A stretch of DNA of 64,000 nt from positions 62,001 through 126,000 of the forward strand of contig CAZMXP010000004.1 of NCBI GenBank assembly GCA_964570285.1, written 5' to 3'. Shown piece by piece: positions 7,563 through 15,296 of this stretch; the first letter of the stretch is position 1, and every line of letters starts with the position of its first letter. The notes beneath the pieces were generated by a model. It worked only from the letters and a program-made list of their open reading frames with translations, ran no database searches and was not told the origin of the DNA. A program made the translations under genes and the position numbers. Origin of the DNA: CAZMXP01 sp964570285 (GTDB lineage Bacteria; Planctomycetota; PLA2).

Positions 7563-9239
7563 ATGGACGAACGCACGCGCCTCTACTACGAGGAGCACGC
7601 GGCGGAACTGGCGGCGCGCTACGAATCCGCGCGTGGCGGGGTCGAGAAGTACTTCCCGATGGCCTTCGAGCCGGGGGCGCGCGTGCTCGACATCGGCGCG
7701 GGGGGAGGCGGGAACCTCGCGACCCTGATCGCCGAGGGCCATGCCGCGTACGGCATCGAGCCGGTCGAGGCCTTCCATCGCGTCGCGCTCGCCCGGCATC
7801 CGGAACTCCGGGCAAGGCTCTTCCGGGGCGCCCTCCCGGGCGACCTGCCGTCGCTCGAGTCGCTCGGCGGCGCGTTCGACGGCATCCTCTGCACCGCGGT
7901 ACTCCAGCATCTCCCCCGCGCGCAGCTCTTCGAGGCCGCCTACGCGTTGAAGGCACTCCTGCGGGACGGCGGGCGCGCGCTCCTCTCCGTACCGGCCACG
8001 CGGCCGGGCATCGACGCCGGCCGGCGCGACGAGGGGGGCAGGCTCTACTCCCGACTTGTGCCGGACGAGCTGGAACTGCTCTTCGAGCGCATCGGCTTTT
8101 TCCGCATCGGCCGGTGGGTGGACGACGACGCGCTCGGGCGCGCCGGCCATTCGTGGGTGACGCTCCTGTTCGAGCTCAGACATGCCGGGAGCCACCGCCC
8201 GCTGGACCTCGTCGAATCGGTCCTGAGCCAGCGCGAGCCAAAGGTGGCCACGTACAAGCTCGCGCTCGTCCGCGCGCTTGTGGACATCGCGCTGACGCAG
8301 CCGCGCACGGCGCGGTGGACGGACGACGGCCGCGTCGGCATCCCGATCCGGGCCGTCGCCGAGCGCTGGATCGCCTACTACTGGCCGCTCTTCGCGTCGA
8401 GCGAGTTCCTCCCCCAGATGAACGGCGAACAGCGTGCACGCGAGCACAGGTTGGCGTTCACGAGGCCCCTGCAGGCCCTGATCCGGGAGTACCCCGGAGC
8501 AAGCAGCCTGGCGCGATTCGACATGGACCGCCGCCACGACGAGCTCTCCGGGCGAACGCGGAAGATCCACCGCGCGCTGCTCGCGAAGCTGGCGGGTACG
8601 ATCCGCAGCGGTCCCGTGACGCACGCCGGGAGCGCGAGCGGCGCGGGTTCCCTCGTCGGCCATCGCCGCGGGGAGATCCTCGTGGGCGGCCCGCTCTGGC
8701 GCGAGCTGAGCCTGACCGGGTACTGGATCCGCGACGCGCTGATCCTGCGATGGGGCGAGAAGGTCGCCGGCCTCTCGGGGAACGAGGTCAGCGCCGCGGT
8801 CGCGGTGGCCGCGCTGCTCGAGGGGCCCGACGCGGAACACGAGACCGCGGAGGCTCGCGCCATCTACGGACGCCTGGCCGGCCTCGAGTGCGCCTGGACC
8901 GGCCGCCGTCTGCACCCGGAGGACTACGCCGTCGATCACGTGCTGCCCTACAGCCTGTGGCGCAACAACGACCTCTGGAACCTCCTCCCCGCGGCGCCCG
9001 CGGTGAACCGGCAGAAGCTGGACAGGCTCCCGACCCGCGAGCTGCTCGCGCGGCGTCGCCCGACGATCTTCCGCTACTGGCAAGTCTGCGCGGAGGCGCG
9101 CCCCGGCCGATTCGCGCGCGAGGCGGGGGCACAGGTGGGGGCGAGGGGGCCGACCCTCCCGGACCTCTTCGACGCGCTCGTCGAGTCGGTCGAGGTGACG
9201 GCGCTGCAGCGCGGCGTGGCCCGATGGACCGTCCCGTGA
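7563..9239 (+). CDS. Class I SAM methyltransferase - HNH endonuclease fusion protein
   Basis: 558 residues, three regions. Residues 1-205 are a class I methyltransferase: SAM motif I VLDIGAGGGG at 41-50, acidic motif II GIEP at 64-67, and FDGILCTAVLQHL near 105-117, as in small-molecule (UbiE-like) enzymes. There is no NPPY/DPPY motif, so it is not a normal DNA methylase. Residues about 220-420 are helical with YKLALVRALVDIA and AERWIAYYWPLF, a probable DNA-binding linker. Residues 440-495 are an HNH nuclease: C443, then D458-H459 and N469/N473/N482. A single-gene modification-cleavage or antiviral protein is plausible but unproven. It stands alone beside tRNA-Ser(GCT), a common insertion hotspot, and faces an NtrC-type regulator. 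Confidence 0.8.
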   Translation: MDERTRLYYEEHAAELAARYESARGGVEKYFPMAFEPGARVLDIGAGGGGNLATLIAEGHAAYGIEPVEAFHRVALARHPELRARLFRGALPGDLPSLESLGGAFDGILCTAVLQHLPRAQLFEAAYALKALLRDGGRALLSVPATRPGIDAGRRDEGGRLYSRLVPDELELLFERIGFFRIGRWVDDDALGRAGHSWVTLLFELRHAGSHRPLDLVESVLSQREPKVATYKLALVRALVDIALTQPRTARWTDDGRVGIPIRAVAERWIAYYWPLFASSEFLPQMNGEQRAREHRLAFTRPLQALIREYPGASSLARFDMDRRHDELSGRTRKIHRALLAKLAGTIRSGPVTHAGSASGAGSLVGHRRGEILVGGPLWRELSLTGYWIRDALILRWGEKVAGLSGNEVSAAVAVAALLEGPDAEHETAEARAIYGRLAGLECAWTGRRLHPEDYAVDHVLPYSLWRNNDLWNLLPAAPAVNRQKLDRLPTRELLARRRPTIFRYWQVCAEARPGRFAREAGAQVGARGPTLPDLFDALVESVEVTALQRGVARWTVP

Positions 9240-9249
9240 CGCCGCGCGC

Positions 9250-10689
9250 TCAGGGCGTCGTGGCCGATGCCCCCCCCTCCTCCTTCGGCGGCCCCAGCAG
9301 CCCCATCTTCTCGATGCGGTAGCGCAACTGGTCGCGCGTGAGCCCGAGCAGGTTTCCGGCCTTGCGCTGGTTGCCCTTGGCGCGCGCGAGCGCCTGTCTC
9401 ACGAAGTCGCGCTCGATCGACTGGAGATCGACGCCGGCCGTCGGGAGGTGGAACGCGCCGTGGCGGCGCCCGTCCCGCGGGTGGTAGCCGAGATCGACGA
9501 GCAGGTCCGCGGCGGAGAGGCGGTCGGCGTGCGTGAAGAGCATCGCGCGCTCGACGACGTTGCGCAGCTCGCGNNNNNNNNNNTTGCCGGGCCACGCGTG
9601 CGCGCGCAGGCGCTCCTCGGCGCCCGCTTCGAAGCCGGTCACGTGGCGCCCGAACTCCCGGTTGAACTCGCGCAGGAAGACCTCCGCGAGCGGGAGGATG
9701 TCCTCGGGCCGCTCGCGAAGCGGCGGCAGGATGATCGGCACGACGCGCAACCGGTAGAGCAGGTCCTCGCGGAAGCGCCCCTCCTCGACCGCGAGCTCGA
9801 TGTCGCGGTGCGTCGCCGCGATGATGCGCACGTCCACCTCGATGCGCCGCGTGCCGCCGACGCTGCTGAAGGCCCGGTCCTCGACGACCCCGAGCAGCTT
9901 CGCCTGGAGGCTCGGCGGCATGTCGCCGATCTCGTCCAGGAAGACCGTCCCCTTGTGGGCCGCCTCGAAGACGCCGCGCCGCCGCTCCCTCGCGTCGGTG
10001 AAGGCGCCCCGCTCGTGGCCGAAGAGCTCCGCCTCGAGCAGCGTCTCCGGGATCGCCGAGCAGGTCACCTTCAGGAAGGGCTGGGCCCCGCGCAGCGACG
10101 CATAGTGGATCGCCCCCGCCAGCAGGCCCTTGCCGGTGCCGCTCTCCCCCAGCAGCAGAACGGAGGTCGCGCGGGACGTGGCGACCGTGCGCGCCTCCTC
10201 GACGACGCGGGCCATCGCCGCGCTGCGCGCGACGATCCGGTCGAACGAATAGCGCGCCATGTTGCGGAGGCGGTCGTCCTCGGCGCGCTGCTGCAGGCGC
10301 ATCGTGTCGATCGCCTGCCGGCTCGCGAGCGAGAGTTCGGCGCCGACGAAGGGCTTCTGCACGTAGTTGAAGGCGCCCAGCCGCATCGCGCGCACCGCGC
10401 CCGTCACGGAACCGTGTCCCGTCATCACGATCACCGCGGTGGCGGGCCATGCCGCGCGGATGCGCGGGAGCACGTCGATGCCGTTGCCGTCGGGGAGGTT
10501 GAGGTCGAGCAGCACGAGGGAGGGCGGCGGTCCGCCGAGCCTCTCGCGCAGGCCACGCAGGTCTTCGACCGTCTCCGTCTCGAAGCAGTCCTCGCGGAGC
10601 TGCTCCTCCAGCACATGACGCACGACGGGCTCGTCATCCACGATCAGGATGGTGTCGCGCGCTTCGGAGACTTCAGTGTCGGCGACCAT
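9250..10689 (-). CDS. NtrC-family sigma54-dependent response regulator (contains assembly gap)
   Basis: About 479 codons including 10 Ns. Receiver domain 10-125 with phosphoacceptor D62 (LLDLNLPDG) and K112; AAA+ domain with Walker A GESGTGKG at 181-188 and Walker B VFLDEIGDM at 249-257; C-terminal Fis-type HTH (LGLTRDQLRYRIEKMG). The sigma54-contact loop reads GAFTDA (228-233) rather than GAFTGA. The Ns fall between WPG and RELRN, where the family has GNVREL; AAN before the gap fits Asn, so only about four bases are probably missing. A purine-rich SD (GGAAGGA) precedes the ATG. No partner histidine kinase is adjacent, so the signal is unknown. Confidence 0.9.
   Translation of the reverse strand: MVADTEVSEARDTILIVDDEPVVRHVLEEQLREDCFETETVEDLRGLRERLGGPPPSLVLLDLNLPDGNGIDVLPRIRAAWPATAVIVMTGHGSVTGAVRAMRLGAFNYVQKPFVGAELSLASRQAIDTMRLQQRAEDDRLRNMARYSFDRIVARSAAMARVVEEARTVATSRATSVLLLGESGTGKGLLAGAIHYASLRGAQPFLKVTCSAIPETLLEAELFGHERGAFTDARERRRGVFEAAHKGTVFLDEIGDMPPSLQAKLLGVVEDRAFSSVGGTRRIEVDVRIIAATHRDIELAVEEGRFREDLLYRLRVVPIILPPLRERPEDILPLAEVFLREFNREFGRHVTGFEAGAEERLRAHAWPGXXXXRELRNVVERAMLFTHADRLSAADLLVDLGYHPRDGRRHGAFHLPTAGVDLQSIERDFVRQALARAKGNQRKAGNLLGLTRDQLRYRIEKMGLLGPPKEEGGASATTP
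9574..9583. other. Scaffold gap (10 N)
   Basis: Ten unknown bases inside the NtrC-type gene. The surrounding protein motif (WPG-N-V-REL) implies about 4 missing bases, so the length is a placeholder; by chance 10 and 4 leave the same frame. Confidence 0.95.
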
Positions 10690-10764
10690 GTCGCGATCCT
10701 TCCGGCTCCTTCACTCCGAGCATAGCGCTTCGAGCGCCTTGCCGCAATCGCGTTCCGGTTCGGC

Positions 10765-10770
10765 TAGAAT
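10765..10770 (+). promoter_or_regulatory. -10 box TAGAAT of the SulP gene
   Basis: TAGAAT, 9 nt before the ATG at 10780. Confidence 0.5.
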
Positions 10771-10779
10771 CCGGACCCG

Positions 10780-12471
10780 ATGCGCGACGTCGTGCCCCCG
10801 CGCGCCGCCCGGCTGGGCGGCGCGCTGCGCGAGGCGTTCGCCGAGGGCTACACGGGAGCCCACTTCCGGGCGGACCTTCTCGCGGGGATCGTCGTCGGCG
10901 TCGTGGCGCTGCCGCTGTCGATGGCGCTCGCGATCGCGAGCGGTGCCGCGCCGCAGCACGGCCTCTACACCGCGATCGTCGCGGGCGCGCTCATCGCGCT
11001 CGCCGGCGGCTCGCGCGTGCAGGTCTCGGGGCCTACGGCCGCCTTCGTCGTGCTCGTCGCGCCCGTCACCGCGCGCCACGGGCTCGGCGGCCTCATGGTC
11101 ACGACGGTCATGGCGGGCCTCATCCTCGTGCTGCTGGGCGTCTCGCGCCTGGGCCGCCTCATCCAGTTCGTCCCTTCGCCGGTGACGAGCGGCTTCACGG
11201 CCGGCATCGGGCTCGTGATCGCGACCTTGCAGCTCAAGGACTTCCTCGGTCTCGAGACGGGCCACCTCCCGGACAGCTACATGGGCAAGGTCGCCGCCCT
11301 CGCGCGCGCGCTGCCGACGGTCTCCTGGGCCGATGGTGCCGTGGGGGCAGGCACGCTGGCCCTGCTTGTCCTCTGGCCCCGGATTTCGCGGCGCGTTCCG
11401 GGGCCGCTCGTCGCGCTCTCGGCCGCGGCGGTCGCCGCGTGGGCGCTCCGCCTGCCCGTCGCGACGATCGCGAGCCGCTTCGGCGGCATCCCGCGCACGC
11501 CCCCGCCCTTCGGGCTGCCCTGGGATCAGCCGGGGCCGGGGGGCGCCCCCCTGGGGCTCTCGTGGGACCTGCTGCGCGACCTCGCCCCCTCCGCGCTCGC
11601 GATGGCGATGCTCGGCAGCATCGAGTCGCTGCTCTCGGCCGTCATCGCGGACTCGATGGTGCGGCGGCAGCACGATCCGGATGCCGAACTGGTCGCGCAG
11701 GGGATCGGGAACCTCGTCGCGCCCTTCCTCGGCGGCTTCGTCGCGACCGGGGCGATCGCGCGCACGGCGACGAACGTGCGCGCGGGGGGCCGCTCCCCGG
11801 TCGCGGCGATCACGCACGCCCTCTTCGTGCTGCTCGCGATGGTGGCGCTCGCGCCGCTGCTCGGCCGGCTCCCGATGGCGGCGCTCGCCGCGCTGCTGCT
11901 GGTCGTCGCGTGGAACATGAGCGAGGCGCGCCATGTCGCGCGCGCGGTGCGCACGTCGCCGCGCAGCGACGCCGCCGTGCTGCTGGTCTGCTTCGGGCTC
12001 ACGGTGGCGTTCGACATGGTGGTGGCCGTGACGGCCGGCATCATGCTCGCCGCGCTGCTCTTCATGCGCCGGATGTCGGAGGTCTTCGACGTGGCCCTCG
12101 TCAGCGAGCCGCGCCGCCTCGGGCGCCCGCTGTCGCGCGAGATCGTGCTCTACCAGATCCACGGGCCGCTCTTCTTCGGGGCGGCGCGGCGCGCCTTCGA
12201 GGCCATGCACCGCGTGGAGCGCGGCGTGCGCGTCGTCGTGCTCGACCTGCGCGGCGTGCCCACGATCGACGCGAGCGGCCTCGTCAACCTCCGCTCGGTC
12301 GTCGAGGGGCTCGTCGAGCACGGCATGCACGTCGTCCTCGCGGGCGTGCGCCGCGCCCCGCTCGGGACGCTGCTGCGCGCGGGCTGGCACCGGCGCACCG
12401 CCTCGATCGAGATCGTGCGCTCCTTCGAGCGCGGCCTCGCGCGGGCGGAGCGCGCCGCCGCCGGCCGCTGA
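10780..12471 (+). CDS. SulP-family anion transporter with STAS domain
   Basis: 563 residues. The membrane part (about 30-420) has the SulP hallmarks: an early LLAGIVVGVVALPLSMALAI segment, the QVSGPTAAF loop, and FVPSPVTSGFTAGIG, followed by a conserved acidic-rich stretch IESLLSAVIAD. The last 120 residues form a STAS domain (VVLDLRGVPTIDASGL), normally a regulatory cytoplasmic module. Family members move sulfate, bicarbonate or dicarboxylates; no neighbouring sulfur-assimilation or carbonic anhydrase gene helps choose. Divergent from the NtrC-type regulator, with which it shares a short intergenic region, so that regulator could control it. Confidence 0.9.
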   Translation: MRDVVPPRAARLGGALREAFAEGYTGAHFRADLLAGIVVGVVALPLSMALAIASGAAPQHGLYTAIVAGALIALAGGSRVQVSGPTAAFVVLVAPVTARHGLGGLMVTTVMAGLILVLLGVSRLGRLIQFVPSPVTSGFTAGIGLVIATLQLKDFLGLETGHLPDSYMGKVAALARALPTVSWADGAVGAGTLALLVLWPRISRRVPGPLVALSAAAVAAWALRLPVATIASRFGGIPRTPPPFGLPWDQPGPGGAPLGLSWDLLRDLAPSALAMAMLGSIESLLSAVIADSMVRRQHDPDAELVAQGIGNLVAPFLGGFVATGAIARTATNVRAGGRSPVAAITHALFVLLAMVALAPLLGRLPMAALAALLLVVAWNMSEARHVARAVRTSPRSDAAVLLVCFGLTVAFDMVVAVTAGIMLAALLFMRRMSEVFDVALVSEPRRLGRPLSREIVLYQIHGPLFFGAARRAFEAMHRVERGVRVVVLDLRGVPTIDASGLVNLRSVVEGLVEHGMHVVLAGVRRAPLGTLLRAGWHRRTASIEIVRSFERGLARAERAAAGR

Positions 12472-12508
12472 CCGCCGCGTCCGCTTCGCCCCCCGCGCCC
12501 CCCCATGA

Positions 12509-12514
12509 CACAAT
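12509..12514 (+). promoter_or_regulatory. -10 box CACAAT (TG-extended) of the PIG-L gene
   Basis: TGACACAAT gives an extended -10 (TGn plus CACAAT); 6 nt separate it from the GTG at 12521. Confidence 0.4.
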
Positions 12515-12520
12515 CACCCC

Positions 12521-13183
12521 GTGAAGACGATCCTCGCGATCAGCGCGCATCCCGACGACGAATCCTTCCTCTTCGGCGGCGCGCTCGCGATGCACGCGCG
12601 GGCGGGCGGGCGCGCGGGACTGCTCTGCCTGACCGACGGGCAGGCGGGGAGGACCGGCGGGCTGGTCGAGCAGGCGGGCCTCGGCGCCTTCCGCAGGGCC
12701 GAACTCGTGCGGGCCGCCGCCGTGCTCGGCATCCCGCACCTCTTCACGCCGGGACTCGCGGACGGCGGTCTCGCGGCGATGGGCGACGAGGAGGGCGCGC
12801 GGGTGGTGCGAGAGCACGCGAAGCGCTTCGGGGCCGACGTGCTGCTCACCTTCGGCCCCGAGGGCGCGAGCGGCCACGAGGACCACAAGGCGTGCTGGCG
12901 CTGGACGAACGCCGCCGCCGGCGCCCGACCCGTCTTCGCGGCGACCTTCCCGGCCGCCTACCCCGGGCTCGCGCGCGGAGGCCCGCCGCTGCCCGTCACG
13001 ACGGTGATCGACGTCTCCCCGCTCGGCGACGCGAAGCGGCGCGCCTTCCTGGCGCACCGCTCGCAGGTCGACCATCTCCCGCTCTTCGACCGCATCCTCG
13101 CCGCGTTCGGGGGGCGCGAGTACTACCACCGCGCGCGCCCGCCGTGGACCGGCGGCGCGCCGGCGGCCTCGTTCTGGCCGTGA
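12521..13183 (+). CDS. PIG-L/LmbE family deacetylase
   Basis: 220 residues. Zinc-dependent N-acetylglucosamine-type deacetylase fold: the metal and catalytic motif AHPDDE is at residues 9-14 and the second ligand set HEDHK near 123-127. Family members remove acetyl groups from GlcNAc-containing small molecules (mycothiol or bacillithiol pathway, glycolipids). No thiol-pathway partner gene is visible next to it, so the substrate is open. GTG start behind a -10 box. Convergent with the roadblock gene, one base between stops. Confidence 0.87.
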   Translation: MKTILAISAHPDDESFLFGGALAMHARAGGRAGLLCLTDGQAGRTGGLVEQAGLGAFRRAELVRAAAVLGIPHLFTPGLADGGLAAMGDEEGARVVREHAKRFGADVLLTFGPEGASGHEDHKACWRWTNAAAGARPVFAATFPAAYPGLARGGPPLPVTTVIDVSPLGDAKRRAFLAHRSQVDHLPLFDRILAAFGGREYYHRARPPWTGGAPAASFWP

Positions 13184-13184
13184 G

Positions 13185-13655
13185 CTAGAGCCCCGCCGCC
13201 GCCCCCTGGTGCCGCTGCAGGATGCGCTGGAAGACCTGCGTGAGCGCGTTGGCCGCCTCGGCGAGGTAGAGCCGCACCATGCCGATCGTCGTCGTGTCGT
13301 CGAAGACCACCGCGAGGATCGTGCGGTTGCCGACGAGCGTCACCTGGATGTTGGCGCGCTTGCCCTGGTGGAAGAGGTTCAGGAAGGTGTCCTCGCCGAG
13401 GATGAGCGCCATCTGCTTCGTCGCCGCGAAGGCGCCCGCGACGAGGCCGCAGATGGAGTCGACGTCCATCCGGTCGTCCATGCCCTCGCGCGTGATCAGG
13501 TGGCCGTCCTTGTCCACGAGGAACGCGGACGACGCCTTGGCCCGCTGCAGGAATCCGCGCAGCGTCGCGTTGATCTCCGACATCTCCTCGCGGTAGAACC
13601 GCAGGCGGTCCTTCCTCAGTTCCTCGTCGGTTTTCTGTTGCATCGGGCCAGGCAT
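13185..13655 (-). CDS. Roadblock/LC7 domain protein, MglB-like
   Basis: 156 residues. After a charged helical lead-in (residues 8-30) comes a roadblock/LC7 domain: AFLVDKDGHLITREG, then GLVAGAFAATKQMALILGED and later VGNRTILAVVFDD. Such proteins dimerise and act as GTPase-activating or regulatory partners of MglA-type GTPases. The gene directly follows the MglA-like gene with 10 nt between them and its own GGAG Shine-Dalgarno 7 nt before ATG, so the two should form one switch. The longer N-terminal helix is beyond the minimal fold. Confidence 0.85.
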   Translation of the reverse strand: MPGPMQQKTDEELRKDRLRFYREEMSEINATLRGFLQRAKASSAFLVDKDGHLITREGMDDRMDVDSICGLVAGAFAATKQMALILGEDTFLNLFHQGKRANIQVTLVGNRTILAVVFDDTTTIGMVRLYLAEAANALTQVFQRILQRHQGAAAGL

Positions 13656-13665
13656 CGTTGGACTC

Positions 13666-14976
13666 CTAGAGCAGTTGGAAGACGAGATATCCGATGGCGA
13701 TCAGGGCGATGACGGTGAAGGCGGTGCCCGCCACGAGACTGGCGGCGGGGATGGGCTGCATGGCGGGACCGCCGCGGGAACGCTGGCGGCGGTCCACGGC
13801 GGGCTGGGTGCCCACGCGGCGGCGCGGGAAGTCCTCCTCGGCCGCGGTGTCCGCGCGGTGCTGCTCCCAGCTCGCGGCGCTCTCCCCCACGCGGCGGGGG
13901 AGCGGGCCGGACCGCGCGCGCCCCGCGCCGGGCCGGCGGGCCGGCTCCGAGGGGGCGCCCAGCACGGGCACGGGGTCGGAGCGGCGGCTCCACGCGGGCG
14001 CGCCCGACTCCTGCCGCGGCGCACGCCGCGACTGGACGGGGGGCGGCGTCGTGTCGAGATCCTGCGCCGCCGCGCGGATGAACGCGGGCGGTTCGTAGGG
14101 ATCCCGGTAGTCCGGCGGCTCAGGCTGCGGCAGCGCCGCAACCTGCTCGAACTCCTCGGAGGGCTCCTCCGCCGCCTCGAACTCCCGTTGCTCGGGCGGA
14201 GGGGGAGGGGGCTCGGGGGCCCGGCGCCATGCGGGCGTGAAGGGCGCGGGCTCGGCCGCCGGCGGGCGCGCCGGAGGTGTCGGCGCCCCGGCGAACGGCG
14301 CGCCCCCGACCCTGGCGGGTGCCGACTCCTCGCGCACGGGTGCCGACGCCGGCGGCGCGGAGGAGGCCGCCGCCTGCGCCATCGGCGCCGCGACCACCTT
14401 CGCGATGTCCTCGAGCACGCGCTGCGTCATCGCCTTCAGCGTCGAGAAGACGCCGCCGCCGGAGGAGGCCATGGCGGCGAACGAGACGGCGCCGCCGGGG
14501 TTGAGCTCCCGTTCGAGCTCCGCCTGCGGGAGGGCGTCGGCCTCGTCGCTCTTGTTCCACTGGAAGACGATCGGGATGTCGGCGAGCTCGCGCCCGAGGT
14601 GCGCGACGTTCTCGCGCAGGTTCTCCAGCGCCTCGATGTTGTCCGCGAGGCGCGCGCGCGAGCTGTCGGCGACGAAGACGATGCCGTCCACGCCCTCGAG
14701 CACGAGCAGGCGCAGCGCGTTCTGGTTCAGGATGTAGGGGATCGCGTAGAGGTGGACCTTCGTGCCGATCCCCGCCACCTGGCCGAGGTTCAGGGGCAGG
14801 AAATCGAAGAACAGCGTGCGGTTCGTGTCGGTCGCGATCGTGGTGAAGGCGCCGCGGACGTGCTCCGGCGCCCGGTCGTGGATCGACCGCAGGTTGGTCG
14901 TCTTGCCCGACTGGGCCGGGCCGTAGTAGACCACCTTGCACTGGACTTCGCGCTTCGCGAAGTTGATCTGAACCAT
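13666..14976 (-). CDS. MglA-like small GTPase with disordered linker and C-terminal membrane anchor
   Basis: 436 residues. Residues 1-195 are an MglA-type Ras-like GTPase: P-loop GPAQSGKT at 19-26, the family-specific TDTNRTLFFDFLP at 49-61, and the guanine motif NKSD at 141-144. Residues about 200-410 are a Pro/Ala/Arg/Glu-rich low-complexity linker. The protein ends in a hydrophobic helix (SLVAGTAFTVIALIAIGYLVF) six residues or fewer from the end, so it looks tail-anchored in the inner membrane. Canonical MglA is about 195 residues and soluble. Start chosen at MVQINF, the usual MglA N-terminus; a -10 box lies 12 nt upstream. Likely a polarity or envelope switch with the following roadblock protein. 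Confidence 0.85.
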   Translation of the reverse strand: MVQINFAKREVQCKVVYYGPAQSGKTTNLRSIHDRAPEHVRGAFTTIATDTNRTLFFDFLPLNLGQVAGIGTKVHLYAIPYILNQNALRLLVLEGVDGIVFVADSSRARLADNIEALENLRENVAHLGRELADIPIVFQWNKSDEADALPQAELERELNPGGAVSFAAMASSGGGVFSTLKAMTQRVLEDIAKVVAAPMAQAAASSAPPASAPVREESAPARVGGAPFAGAPTPPARPPAAEPAPFTPAWRRAPEPPPPPPEQREFEAAEEPSEEFEQVAALPQPEPPDYRDPYEPPAFIRAAAQDLDTTPPPVQSRRAPRQESGAPAWSRRSDPVPVLGAPSEPARRPGAGRARSGPLPRRVGESAASWEQHRADTAAEEDFPRRRVGTQPAVDRRQRSRGGPAMQPIPAASLVAGTAFTVIALIAIGYLVFQLL

Positions 14977-15257
14977 CGCGCGCTTCCGCCTATATGCCTC
15001 CGCCAACAGGGCAGAGGGCTTCCCCCCCTATCGGCCATGTCGAGCACCCCGGTTGAGCCCCCCAATTGCGAGCTCCACCCCCGTACCATTCGCGACGCCG
15101 TGTTCTCGACCAGCGAGTCAGAGGTGGCGACCGGACCGCGGCGCAGGGCCGCCGCCCTCCCCCCTTGGGGCCCATAGCCCGCGAAGCGGGCGACGGGCCC
15201 CCACGCCTGTTCGCGGACGCGGCGGCGGCCCCCCCCCTACCCCCCCCAATCCCCGCG
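14977..15257. other. Intergenic stretch, no gene seen
   Basis: Between the MglA-like gene and the large VWA gene, both minus strand. It holds the MglA promoter and C-rich runs; open frames here have no start signal or protein-like composition. Together with the hairpin at 15258-15296 it fills a 316-bp gap. Confidence 0.5.
14989..14994 (-). promoter_or_regulatory. -10 box TATAGG of the MglA-like gene
   Basis: TATAGG, 12 nt before the ATG at 14976; leader of only about five bases. Confidence 0.4.
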
Positions 15258-15296
15258 CTAGGGGGAATCGCCCCGCCTGGGGGCGATTCGCCCTAG
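15258..15296 (-). terminator. Hairpin at the 3' end of the VWA/HEAT gene
   Basis: 17-bp arms 15258-15274 and 15280-15296 with one mismatch and a 5-nt loop; the gene's TAG stop (15295-15293) is inside the first arm on the minus strand. No U-tract. Confidence 0.5.
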
